DNA from: Parasutterella secunda
GTDB lineage: Bacteria; Pseudomonadota; Gammaproteobacteria; Burkholderiales; Burkholderiaceae_F
Direction of reading: 5' to 3'
Assembly: GCF_016901835.1 (NCBI RefSeq)
Contig: NZ_JACJKX010000012.1
Span: 1 to 64,000 of the forward strand
DNA length: 64,000 bases
The translations under genes were made by a program, and so were the position numbers. The notes beneath the pieces are model-generated. The model made no database searches. It was not told where the DNA came from and worked only from the letters and a program-made list of their open reading frames with translations. Of this stretch, positions 10,076 to 18,817 are shown in pieces. Within the stretch, counting starts at the first letter, position 1. Each line of letters begins with the position of its first letter.

Positions 10076-11230
10076 TTACTTTAACAAACCAATTATTTTA
10101 GACGAAACTTGTAATGCCCTATCCAAAGCCTGATCCATATTGTAATACTTAAAATCTGCCAGCCTTCCACAGCAGAATAAATTGTTTATTTTTTCGGCTT
10201 TCCTCCTATACTTATCGTATTGGTTCTTACTCTCTGAAGTCAAGACAGGATAGTAGGGTTCTGCACCTTTTGTTTTATCGTACGCTAACGGGAACTCCTT
10301 TGCATAACTACTACCTGCACCTGTTTGAGGTTGTAACTTTTTAAATTCTGTTATTCGAGTAAACCCCGGTGCTTGAGGATAGGCAACAACCGGATATTCT
10401 TGTAAAGAATCTTTAGATGTAAAGAACCACTCAAAGCGCAAAGATCTATACGGAAGAGGCCCCTCCATAAGATTAAATAACTCGTCTAGAGCCCCCGTGT
10501 ATACTACAGGGATAGATGACACCTGACCATCAATAATTAACTCTTTTCCATCATCCGAGATTCTTATGTGATTCAAAGCTTCGTGGTTTAATTTAATTGA
10601 AATATTAGGATTGTCTAAAAGATCCTTGAAAAAATCAGTAAAAGACCTTTCTGGCATCAACTGATAAGGATCATCAAAATATCCTTCTTCATATGAAAAG
10701 CGTAAAGGTACACGTTTCAACACACTAGGGTCAATTTCATCAGGAGAAATTCCCCATTGTTTAGCCGTATATAAGCTATAGTCCTTCTCAAATAAAAATT
10801 GAGCATACTGCCGAATAATAACGTCTTCGCAAGATAAAACCTCGAGAACTGTTGCAGTTTTTCTGCTTCCAAAAACTTGTTTAATATGCTCAATAAGTTC
10901 GCAAGATTTCTCTTTTGTATAAAAATCTTCAATCGTTCGGAAATTGAAAGGCGTAGGCGTACACTTCCCATCAATTTCAGCGCCACACTTCAATATAAAT
11001 TTCTGCCATCTAGAGAATTTAGTTATGTAATCATAAAGTCTTTTCTCTTTGGTATGGAAAGTGTGAGGTCCATATTTCTGCACAATAAAACCATGCTCAT
11101 CAACATAGTCGTAGAGATTGCCACCAATATGGTCTCGTCGCTCCCACACTTGAACCTTTTTCCCAGCCTCAGCTAACTCTCTTGCAACTACAGCTCCAGA
11201 CAGGCCGCATCCAATTACTAATACATCCAT
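10076..11230 (-). CDS. glf: UDP-galactopyranose mutase (second copy)
   Basis: A second UDP-galactopyranose mutase, 384 aa, with the FAD motif VIGCGLSGAVVARELAE, the family block VQKYGPHTFHT, the central YTGALDELFN and the C-terminal CCGRLADFKYYNMDQAL. It is clearly diverged from the copy at 4684, so it is not a recent duplication. It is the last gene of the leftward operon, downstream of the CDP-sugar genes. It may duplicate UDP-Galf supply or act on a related nucleotide sugar; the sequence does not decide. Confidence 0.9.
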   Translation of the reverse strand: MDVLVIGCGLSGAVVARELAEAGKKVQVWERRDHIGGNLYDYVDEHGFIVQKYGPHTFHTKEKRLYDYITKFSRWQKFILKCGAEIDGKCTPTPFNFRTIEDFYTKEKSCELIEHIKQVFGSRKTATVLEVLSCEDVIIRQYAQFLFEKDYSLYTAKQWGISPDEIDPSVLKRVPLRFSYEEGYFDDPYQLMPERSFTDFFKDLLDNPNISIKLNHEALNHIRISDDGKELIIDGQVSSIPVVYTGALDELFNLMEGPLPYRSLRFEWFFTSKDSLQEYPVVAYPQAPGFTRITEFKKLQPQTGAGSSYAKEFPLAYDKTKGAEPYYPVLTSESKNQYDKYRRKAEKINNLFCCGRLADFKYYNMDQALDRALQVSSKIIGLLK

Positions 11231-11249
11231 AGTAAACCTCTTTCTTATT

Positions 11250-12173
11250 TCAGATTTGAGATTTTAAAGAATTAATTACTTTGGCAATACCTTCTTCAAA
11301 AGTAACCTTTGGAACAAATCCTGTATCACAGCGTAGACTAGTCAAATCAACACATGAACATGGAAGAACAGAATCATCTTTATATGGTACTTCTCCAATG
11401 CCAAGCGGTAATGATGGATCAATGAGGTCTCGTATCTTATAAATATAGTTTGCCAGTGCCCAATTATCCCCGTGACCTATTGAATAAAAAGCTCCTCCCT
11501 TACCTTTAGTTGCAATTAAGTACAATGCCTCAATCGCGTCATCAATATAAACATAGTCCCATAACTGTTCCAGTTTCGTCAAAGATGGGCGCTCTTTTCT
11601 TAACAACTTAGCGATTGTGTAATATATGACGTTGTTGTCTTTTCTATCAGGAGCGTATATCCCTGTTGCAACTGCATAGATAAAAGGAATTTTTAATTCT
11701 TCACATAAAGATGCACACAAAAATCTAGTCGCGACCTTTGCCGCACCATATGCGTTTTGTGGAGCCGGAGGGGTAGTGGAGTTAATTATTTGACCACTAA
11801 GAGCATACTCCATTGTTGAACCTAAAAGAATAAATCTCGAAGCAGATAGCCTTCCAGCTAATTGAACCGCTGATAAAGACATGTCTATATTTGACTTTTG
11901 TAGTAGAGTCGAACTTCTAAATTCTGGCGCCACTCCTTTCCATGCGAGATGTACAAAAGCAACAGGATTTTGCGGCAAATTTTCCGAAGTATCCTCCCAA
12001 TCGTCAAAATGAACAGGAAGTATCCTCACTCCATCAATTCCGCAAATCCTTTTAGCTGACTGGCTAGTTGGAGCTGTTAGTGCATAAATCTCAAAGTTAG
12101 AATCTGATAGTCTTTTTAAAAAGTGTCTACCAATAAATCCATCCGCACCAGTCACTACTATTTTTTGTTTCAT
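11250..12173 (-). CDS. SDR-family nucleotide-sugar epimerase/reductase, probably CDP-sugar
   Basis: Extended short-chain dehydrogenase of 307 aa. The N-terminal NAD(P) motif is VTGADGFIGRHFL, the catalytic serine region is LGSTMEY and the YxxxK motif is YGAAK. It overlaps rfbG by 4 bp (ATGA), so it is translationally coupled to the CDP-glucose pathway. By context it should reduce the 4-keto group of CDP-4-keto-6-deoxyglucose, as RfbJ/abequose-synthase-like enzymes do. Because no RfbH (C3 dehydrase) is present, the expected product is a CDP-6-deoxyhexose rather than a 3,6-dideoxyhexose. That product is inferred. Confidence 0.72.
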   Translation of the reverse strand: MKQKIVVTGADGFIGRHFLKRLSDSNFEIYALTAPTSQSAKRICGIDGVRILPVHFDDWEDTSENLPQNPVAFVHLAWKGVAPEFRSSTLLQKSNIDMSLSAVQLAGRLSASRFILLGSTMEYALSGQIINSTTPPAPQNAYGAAKVATRFLCASLCEELKIPFIYAVATGIYAPDRKDNNVIYYTIAKLLRKERPSLTKLEQLWDYVYIDDAIEALYLIATKGKGGAFYSIGHGDNWALANYIYKIRDLIDPSLPLGIGEVPYKDDSVLPCSCVDLTSLRCDTGFVPKVTFEEGIAKVINSLKSQI

Positions 12174-13231
12174 CTCAAGCCTTTCATAAATTCTAAGATT
12201 TCCCTATCCATCTCTTTTGGAATATCGCCTCCTTGCATCCAAACATTTGTCCACTCTACAATTTTTTCCATTGCTTGATCTATATGCCAAGTCGGCTGCC
12301 AATTAAAGACCGATTTAATTAGAGAACAATCAAGTTTTAAAAAATTAGCCTCATGTGGAGCGTTAGGATCTGCATTAGTTTTCCAACAGAAATCATTTCC
12401 CCATTTTTGTCTAAATAAATCCACAAGATCACCAGTAGTCACACAATCACAATCATCGGGACCAACGTTATACCACCCAGCGTAACTTCTATTCTCATAT
12501 TGTTTTTGTACGATCATCAAGTAAGCAAAAAGAGGTTCTAACACGTGTTGGTATGGTCTTGTAGAGTGAGGATTTCTCACTTCCATAACTTTGTTGAATT
12601 TTACGGAACGAACACAATCAGGAATAATTCTGTCTTTAGCAAAATCCCCTCCCCCTATAACATTACCAGCTCTTGCTGTTGATATAGCTGTGTCAATATC
12701 CTCAAAAAAACTATTTCTATAACTATGAGTGATCAGTTCTGAACATGATTTAGAATTCGAGTATGGATCGAAACCGTCTAGTTGCTCATTTTCCCTATAA
12801 CCCCAAGGCCATTCACGATTCAAGTAAACTTTATCCGTTGTTACATTCAACAGACTTTTAACACACCCTGACAAACGAACACATTCCAAAAGATTCACAG
12901 TACCAATCACGTTTGTTTGGTACGTGTATACCGGATCTTGATAACTCTCTCTCACAAGCGGTTGTGCAGCCATATGAATAACAATTTCCGGATGATATTT
13001 ATCAAATACCTGTTTTAGGTGATCAATATCTCGAATATCTCCTGCAATGTGAACCATTCTTGACTTTACATCTGCAAGCTCAAATAAGGAAATTTCTTTT
13101 TTTGAACACAAGGAATAACCAATAAGCTCTGCCCCAGCTAAGCAGAGGATCCTACTTAACCAGGAACCTTTAAATCCTGTATGGCCTGTTAAAAGAACTT
13201 TCTTACCTTGAAAAAAACTAAAATCAGTCAT
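12170..13231 (-). CDS. rfbG: CDP-glucose 4,6-dehydratase
   Basis: Converts CDP-glucose to CDP-4-keto-6-deoxyglucose. The protein (353 aa from the ATG at 13231) has the NAD motif LLTGHTGFKGSWL, diagnostic of this dehydratase group, and the catalytic TTDKVY and YSNSKSCSE regions. Salmonella RfbG is about 359 aa. I prefer the ATG at 13231, just after the rfbF stop, over a start at 13264 lying inside rfbF, because the shorter form begins like the family and follows GAAGAT. The stop overlaps the next gene by 4 bp. Confidence 0.9.
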   Translation of the reverse strand: MTDFSFFQGKKVLLTGHTGFKGSWLSRILCLAGAELIGYSLCSKKEISLFELADVKSRMVHIAGDIRDIDHLKQVFDKYHPEIVIHMAAQPLVRESYQDPVYTYQTNVIGTVNLLECVRLSGCVKSLLNVTTDKVYLNREWPWGYRENEQLDGFDPYSNSKSCSELITHSYRNSFFEDIDTAISTARAGNVIGGGDFAKDRIIPDCVRSVKFNKVMEVRNPHSTRPYQHVLEPLFAYLMIVQKQYENRSYAGWYNVGPDDCDCVTTGDLVDLFRQKWGNDFCWKTNADPNAPHEANFLKLDCSLIKSVFNWQPTWHIDQAMEKIVEWTNVWMQGGDIPKEMDREILEFMKGLR

Positions 13232-13235
13232 ATCT

Positions 13236-14018
13236 TCAATCCTTCCAGACTTTCCACGGAGCATTACCAGACGTCCACATATTTTCGAGCAATTGCTTCT
13301 CCCTCACTGTATCCATGCATTGCCAAAAACCCCTGTGTTTATAAGCCATTAACTGACCCAGTTTGGCAATAGTTTCTAAAGGCGTCTTTTCCAAAACGGT
13401 GGAGTCATTCTCTATATAGTCAATAAACTCGGGTTGACAAACCATATATCCGATATTGATCATATTCCCATCTCCCTGGGTTTTTTCACGGAATTCAGTT
13501 ATCTTACCCTCATTATCAATATCAACAACACCAAAACGCTGTCCCGCATTGTATACCGACATGGTCACCATCTTTCCATGTGACTGATGGTATGCTACAA
13601 GTTTTCCAATATCTATATCTGAAACGCCATCCCCGTAAGTCAACATGAACGGCTCATTACCAATGTAGTCCTTAATGCGTTTTACGCGACCACCTGTCAT
13701 AGTATTTAAGCCAGTATCAACAACTGTCACCTTCCATGGATCAGCATGATTTTTATGCACAATAAGATCATTCTTCCCTTTTGTAAAGTCGAAAGTTATG
13801 TCAGATGTGTGAAGGAAATAATCGGCAAAATACTCTTTAATTACATGTTGTTTATAACCAGCACAAACAACGAATTCGTTATACCCATAATTTGAATACA
13901 ACTTCATAATATGCAACAAAATTGGAAGTCCGCCTAACTCAACCATAGGTTTTGGCTTATAGATACTCTCCTCAGAAATTCTAGTTCCAAAACCACCTGC
14001 TAAAAGTACTACTTTCAT
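13236..14018 (-). CDS. rfbF: Glucose-1-phosphate cytidylyltransferase
   Basis: Makes CDP-glucose from glucose-1-phosphate and CTP, the first committed step of CDP-sugar synthesis. The nucleotidyltransferase signature is at the N-terminus (LLAGGFGTRISEES), followed by KPKPMVELGG and the DTVREKQ region near the C-terminus. Length 260 aa matches characterised RfbF. It overlaps the upstream fusion gene by 4 bp and is followed directly by rfbG, so the operon is tightly coupled. Confidence 0.93.
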   Translation of the reverse strand: MKVVLLAGGFGTRISEESIYKPKPMVELGGLPILLHIMKLYSNYGYNEFVVCAGYKQHVIKEYFADYFLHTSDITFDFTKGKNDLIVHKNHADPWKVTVVDTGLNTMTGGRVKRIKDYIGNEPFMLTYGDGVSDIDIGKLVAYHQSHGKMVTMSVYNAGQRFGVVDIDNEGKITEFREKTQGDGNMINIGYMVCQPEFIDYIENDSTVLEKTPLETIAKLGQLMAYKHRGFWQCMDTVREKQLLENMWTSGNAPWKVWKD

Positions 14019-17000
14019 TTTTTATTCTCCGTAGTTAAAACATATCCTAGTAACATTACTTCTGTTACCAAATCATGGTAAACAATTTTCCGAACCATAA
14101 ATTGATAATCCAATTGCAAATCTTCAATTAAAGGCTTAATCTCAAAAAAATCCTCCGGTCGATGATAGATTGCTATTGACAAAACGGGACGATAACGCTT
14201 GATTGTTTCTAAAGCTCCTTGAACAGCAGCGAGTTCGTTCCCTTCGATATCTAGCTTGATAAGGCCAACCTCCAAATTATTTTCTCTAACATAATCGTCA
14301 ATTGTCAGCAATTTCACCTTGTTAGAGGTCATTTGAGGACCTTTTATTGCATTAACTTTGCTCAAATTAGAGGCGCTCTTCAACTCATTGGAGTATAGCA
14401 AAGTTGACTCTTGCTTATTGCCCAAACCTGCCTCGATAGTTATCACTCGATCAGCCATATTATTTAGACACATAGTATCTTTTAATTGTTTAAAGTTGTC
14501 CGGCTGAGGCTCAAAAGCATAAATTTTTCTTGGATGATAACCATTAATGACCAAAGCACTATCTCCCCAGTATGCTCCACCATCGATAACATCTTTGGAA
14601 TGTATAGTCCGTGTCACCGCTTCTGGCAATAAAGTTAAACCACAATGAAACTTGAACACTGGGACTTCAAAATTACTTACACTGGAAGGTATAACAAATT
14701 GCTGTTTAATCTTTTCAATATTAAGTTTTATAGCCGCACCCTTTAGCTCTTCAGGAGTATATATGTGTGCATGATCATAGCGAAACAGATCAGAATCACT
14801 CTGTTTTGGTAAAAGTTCAAAATTCCTATAACAAATTTTTTCGATTAATTCACAACTTTCATTATCAAGACCCTTTTTCAACCTTATTTTTTTTTCATCA
14901 ATTTGAGAGTATTTCTCTAAGTAAAATTTCTTCCACACGTCGACCCAACCTGTAGTCCACACCGCATGGTAAAACCCCTGAAATTCTCGTTTCATATCCT
15001 CCAATTGCTCGCGGATTTTCCTTGTTTCATCTTCTTTCTTTTTACTATTACAGATCTTGCCTTCTATGCTACGAATTGATTCTTCAAGATTCTCAACAAG
15101 TTGATTGTTTTTCTCCAATAATTGTCTTTGCCTATTCTCAAATTCGAGAACTCGATCCTCTAGCTCAATCAATTTTTTCTTAGTATGAGTAGAATAATCT
15201 TCATTAATTTCTTTTATTTTTCCATCCAATACATTAATTCGACAGTTTAATTGTCTAATACGAAGTCGCATACTAGACAAAATATTTACAACACTCCTCT
15301 TAAATTTCAAAAATACATCATTGTTATTTTTTAATTGGGAGTGTAGCCACTCTATTTTGGTTAGTAGATCATTCTTAACCCAATCTAACCCATTGTGTAA
15401 CCATTTAATTAAGTTAAATAAGTCAGATTTTGAGATATATTTTATGTAAAAAGAACCTAAGCCAATTGTGTGGTACGAATCTTCCAAGCCTAAATGGAAT
15501 AACTTTTTGTAACCCCGCCTTGTCATATTTAATATCTTATTCGTGGTCTTGGCCAAGGAATATAGAGTTGCAGAACGCATTTTTAGCAATCGATAAAATA
15601 TTCGAGCCTTGGGGTTATAGTCAAAAATTCTCGATAAGCAATTCTTATCCGTTTCATCAAATAAACACCCTACCCTATCGAAAAAAACAGGAATTGCTTT
15701 GTTTTGTAATTTTGACAGCATCCATCGAGCATACTCAAACTTAAACTCTTCAATATAACTATACAGAGTAGAATTTTTGGATAAGCCAAAAATTTTAAGA
15801 ATATCGGACTGATATTCAGAGCCAGATATAAATTCATCAATATGTCGCTCTGTCATGTTGTTAGACAAATTTCCAACACTACGAATTCTGTATTTGTACA
15901 ATGCTTCTTGAACTGTTGCTATACGATTCGTTTGTAAAAAAGCCAATGTCATTACCGGAACATCTTCCCAGGCTAGAACTTTTGGTCTAAATTGGAAATG
16001 CTTAATCCCCCGAATGTATTCCGTCCGAAATAATTTACACCAAGCGGCTGGTTCCATTAGTAATTGAGGTCGCTCTTCTAAAGATAACAATTGGTCTGAA
16101 TTACTGTACCACCAAAGAGGTCTGTGCAAATATGAATTTGACAACTGGTCAACAAAAGCAGTAACACCACACGTCACAATGTCTGCACATAAAGATTCTG
16201 CCTTCCTATACAACTTTTCAAACATTGCTTGATCACAAACATCATCACTATCAACGTAAGCAAGATACTTCCCTGATGCATAATGTAAGGCTGTATTTCT
16301 GGATATTGCTAATCCTTGATTACTAGTATGTTGAATAAGGGTAATCCTTGGATCTTTAGCATAATAATCCTTTAGGATTTCAAAACTAGTATCCGTACTC
16401 CCATTATCTACAAATATAAATTCAATTTTCTTTAATGTCTGATTAAGTAAACTTTCCACACAATCTTTAAGAAAAGGAGCTACGTTATAGACAGGCACTA
16501 AGATTGAGACCAGTGGTTTAAACCCTATTTTATTAGGATATACACTCAATTCTGGGCTGATACTTTGAAAATGTTGATCCAACCTATCGTAAAATTTCAC
16601 TCTATCATTTGCCCTTGCGTATTCGACAACTCCATACCTCTTTTTATATAAGTCTTGTTCTTTCTTATCCAAATAACCCATTAACCTTTGTGTTGTTATT
16701 ACCTTAATTTTCTGATCAAGTTTCTTTTTCTGTATCCACACATTAAATAGTCTCTCACCTAAGAAACCCAATACACGCCGTTGTGAACTATTAGAACCTG
16801 AATATTTTTCTGAGTTTAAAGGTAATACTTTCTGTAGTTGTAAAATAATATTAAAAAGCCATTCAGCATACTCAAAAAAAAGCTCCTTCTTCATAATGAA
16901 CATATTACAAAAATGAGCATTTTTCAGTTCTTTAGTTCTTGCAATTGACTCTGTGTAATCCGGATAGAGCTCATTGATTACATCAACAGCCTTATCGAAA

Positions 17001-17494
17001 TCTTCTGAATAATGAGCGTGTTTGTAGTGAGTTTCCAGTGTAGCTGGCGTAGCCCAATCCTTGGGATCCAATATTGCCTCTGTCTCTGGCAAAACCAGAT
17101 CATATCCTTCACATACTTTTCCAATATCACTCTCGGTCCATCCATAACGTTTCCTGGTTTCTAAATTAAAGTCAAAGAATGCGCACTTCCAAGGATCCGA
17201 CTCCAAAACTCGGTAACCAAAATTTAAAAACCTACGATAATGAAATAGCCCAACATAGTCGGGATTACCTAATTTTTCATAATTTTTCCAAGCCCAATAG
17301 ATTGCTGTAAGCTCTGCACAATATGGATGAAGGTAGGCGATGTTATCATCTGAGCTATCCCAAAAATCGTTTTTAAAATATTCCTTTACTTCATTTGGCG
17401 CATAATGAGAACCTAATAATATTGGAGCAAATAAACTATCCCTGATGACAGGTACTTCTTTATGGCAACAAACTAAGATTTTGAACTTGGACAT
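14015..17494 (-). CDS. DUF4422 - GT2 - coiled coil - FkbM methyltransferase fusion
   Basis: A 1159-residue multidomain protein. Residues about 3-250 are a DUF4422 domain (ILVCCHK; LTAIYWAWKNY; VGLFHYRRFL), found in polysaccharide loci and probably a glycosyltransferase. Residues about 327-560 are a GT2 domain (VSILVPVYNVAPFL; VDNGSTD; YVDSDDVCD). Residues about 690-860 are rich in charged heptads (RQRQLLEKNNQLVENLEES), a coiled coil. Residues about 970-1130 are an FkbM-type SAM methyltransferase (VIDGGAYWGDSA; YAFEPQPDN; LIKLDIEGNELAAVQGA). The architecture suggests a tool that adds a sugar and then caps or decorates it by methylation, with the coiled coil as spacer or multimer scaffold. A T9 run at 14887-14895 lies in the linker but the frame is intact. 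Confidence 0.85.
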   Translation of the reverse strand: MSKFKILVCCHKEVPVIRDSLFAPILLGSHYAPNEVKEYFKNDFWDSSDDNIAYLHPYCAELTAIYWAWKNYEKLGNPDYVGLFHYRRFLNFGYRVLESDPWKCAFFDFNLETRKRYGWTESDIGKVCEGYDLVLPETEAILDPKDWATPATLETHYKHAHYSEDFDKAVDVINELYPDYTESIARTKELKNAHFCNMFIMKKELFFEYAEWLFNIILQLQKVLPLNSEKYSGSNSSQRRVLGFLGERLFNVWIQKKKLDQKIKVITTQRLMGYLDKKEQDLYKKRYGVVEYARANDRVKFYDRLDQHFQSISPELSVYPNKIGFKPLVSILVPVYNVAPFLKDCVESLLNQTLKKIEFIFVDNGSTDTSFEILKDYYAKDPRITLIQHTSNQGLAISRNTALHYASGKYLAYVDSDDVCDQAMFEKLYRKAESLCADIVTCGVTAFVDQLSNSYLHRPLWWYSNSDQLLSLEERPQLLMEPAAWCKLFRTEYIRGIKHFQFRPKVLAWEDVPVMTLAFLQTNRIATVQEALYKYRIRSVGNLSNNMTERHIDEFISGSEYQSDILKIFGLSKNSTLYSYIEEFKFEYARWMLSKLQNKAIPVFFDRVGCLFDETDKNCLSRIFDYNPKARIFYRLLKMRSATLYSLAKTTNKILNMTRRGYKKLFHLGLEDSYHTIGLGSFYIKYISKSDLFNLIKWLHNGLDWVKNDLLTKIEWLHSQLKNNNDVFLKFKRSVVNILSSMRLRIRQLNCRINVLDGKIKEINEDYSTHTKKKLIELEDRVLEFENRQRQLLEKNNQLVENLEESIRSIEGKICNSKKKEDETRKIREQLEDMKREFQGFYHAVWTTGWVDVWKKFYLEKYSQIDEKKIRLKKGLDNESCELIEKICYRNFELLPKQSDSDLFRYDHAHIYTPEELKGAAIKLNIEKIKQQFVIPSSVSNFEVPVFKFHCGLTLLPEAVTRTIHSKDVIDGGAYWGDSALVINGYHPRKIYAFEPQPDNFKQLKDTMCLNNMADRVITIEAGLGNKQESTLLYSNELKSASNLSKVNAIKGPQMTSNKVKLLTIDDYVRENNLEVGLIKLDIEGNELAAVQGALETIKRYRPVLSIAIYHRPEDFFEIKPLIEDLQLDYQFMVRKIVYHDLVTEVMLLGYVLTTENKK

Positions 17495-17573
17495 TTCTAA
17501 ACTCCATATCGGAAATCAATAAACTCTATCCGCTTCAATAAATTCTGATCATTATAAAGTTAGTTACATTTTT

Positions 17574-18644
17574 TTACCTATTATCTTTACATTTCTTCTT
17601 GGAAGTAGCTAATTGCATAATTTTCGAACATAATGGATTTAAAAAGAAGTTATCAACCACTACAGCAACAATTAAGGAAAAAATAAAAACTATAACCGTC
17701 ATAATAAGGTGTAACAGAATAGACAGAGATCCAGTCCACTGCATCGGGTAATATTTAATTGTTATTTCAAATACCATCATATGTACAAGATAAACAACAA
17801 ACGAGTGTTTAGCTATAAACATTATTACTGGAGATAAGTTCGAGAGTTTATCTTTTAATCGTTTTGCTAAAGACAAAATACCAAAATAAGTACCAAGAGT
17901 AATTATTGTAAAAATTGGAGATAAATCGTGGATATAATTTGTCACACCTTTGTACTTTAGAATGAGAGAAATACCTACACCTACAAATGCCAACGTGAAT
18001 AAAATCTCCTTCACTCTCTTGGTATAAATTATCTTTTCAACGCAAGTACCTAAATAAAAATAAAGACTATACCCACTAAAAATGAAGGACCAACAGTAAT
18101 TTACATGACAGATTGAGCAAATCATCATCATCGCATGGGCGAACAGACCAAATCCCAAAAATAACCAACATTCAGTCAAATTGAAATTAACAAAAGCTTT
18201 TGCTAGAAGGGGGGCTAAAACAATATTCCCAATAAGAACATACAAAAACCAGTATTCAGTGTCTGCTAATTCACCCAAAAGATTCAAAAAATAATTACTT
18301 CCTTCATAAAGAGACCGAATATAGAAAAATATGAGTATCGGTATCCCCAAATAAACCATTTTCTTTAAATAGTACAGATAGAGTGACTGTCTTTCAATTA
18401 ACGCAAATTTTCCGCTCATTAAAAAAAACATCCCATTACAAGTAAAAAATATTATCTGCATCAATTGAAAGTAGAAAAAGCTAACAGGGTCTTTGAAATC
18501 AATAACTGCTAGTGTATGAACGGCGATAACAAAGAGCATCGCAATAACACGAATATAATCAAATTCGATAAGATGAATTTTTTTAGTGGTCTGAATTGAT
18601 GATTTAGGGGGGGGGCACAAATTCATTTTATTTATCTGCCTCAT
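17574..18644 (-). CDS. Membrane acyltransferase (family 3), phase-variable
   Basis: Integral-membrane O-acyltransferase of the Acyl_transf_3 family (OatA/WecH-like), 356 aa with about ten membrane segments. The family start is visible as FDYIRVIAMLFVIAVH, with the conserved arginine and histidine of the first helix. It probably acetylates a sugar of the surface polysaccharide. The second line of the protein is coded by a C9 tract (residues CPPP), in frame here. Loss or gain of one C would shift the frame before the first membrane segment. A second ATG at 18626 also lies upstream of the tract, so either start is affected. It is 80 bp upstream of the fusion gene in the same orientation. Confidence 0.85.
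   Translation of the reverse strand: MRQINKMNLCPPPKSSIQTTKKIHLIEFDYIRVIAMLFVIAVHTLAVIDFKDPVSFFYFQLMQIIFFTCNGMFFLMSGKFALIERQSLYLYYLKKMVYLGIPILIFFYIRSLYEGSNYFLNLLGELADTEYWFLYVLIGNIVLAPLLAKAFVNFNLTECWLFLGFGLFAHAMMMICSICHVNYCWSFIFSGYSLYFYLGTCVEKIIYTKRVKEILFTLAFVGVGISLILKYKGVTNYIHDLSPIFTIITLGTYFGILSLAKRLKDKLSNLSPVIMFIAKHSFVVYLVHMMVFEITIKYYPMQWTGSLSILLHLIMTVIVFIFSLIVAVVVDNFFLNPLCSKIMQLATSKKKCKDNR
18607..18615 (-). repeat. Poly-C tract (C9) in acyltransferase start, ON
   Basis: Nine consecutive G on the plus strand, read as nine C in the coding direction, at codons 10-13 of the acyltransferase. Nine bases keep the frame open. Position immediately downstream of the start and upstream of all functional sequence is the classic layout for slipped-strand ON/OFF switching. 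Confidence 0.75.
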
Positions 18645-18758
18645 CTTGTTATTTTCAAAAGAAAAATGTTGGAGTGGTAATTTCTTCGAACCACTACGCT
18701 TTTTTATAAAGAGACCTTGTCATAGGCTAGAAAATGAAGGACTTACGGGATCAGAGTA

Positions 18759-18817
18759 TAACGAAATTTGTGTTTAAAGGTAAACTGTTACAAAATCTGT
18801 GTCTGAAGGTTCTTTAG
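18759..18817. repeat. IS256 terminal repeat with an adjacent imperfect duplicate
   Basis: At about 18796-18817 the sequence TGTGTCTGAAGGTTCTTTAG mirrors the other end of the element. Thirty-odd bases further out (about 18759-18785) a degenerate second version appears, TTGTGTTTAAAGGTAAACTG. The outer copy could be a remnant of another insertion of the same element or a slipped duplication of the terminus. Confidence 0.5.

Noticed and set aside
12630-12660. C-rich stretch near 12650 in rfbG as another slippage tract
   Set aside because: The C runs are interrupted by T and are no longer than five, so slippage is unlikely.
14887-14895. T9 run in the fusion gene as a phase-variation site
   Set aside because: The frame is open through it, it is in the middle of a linker, and A/T runs of this length are common in this AT-rich island.
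18661-18710. AGTGGT/ACCACT hairpin followed by T6 as a terminator
   Set aside because: The stem is short with a long loop and no rightward gene ends here; it lies in the upstream region of the leftward acyltransferase.
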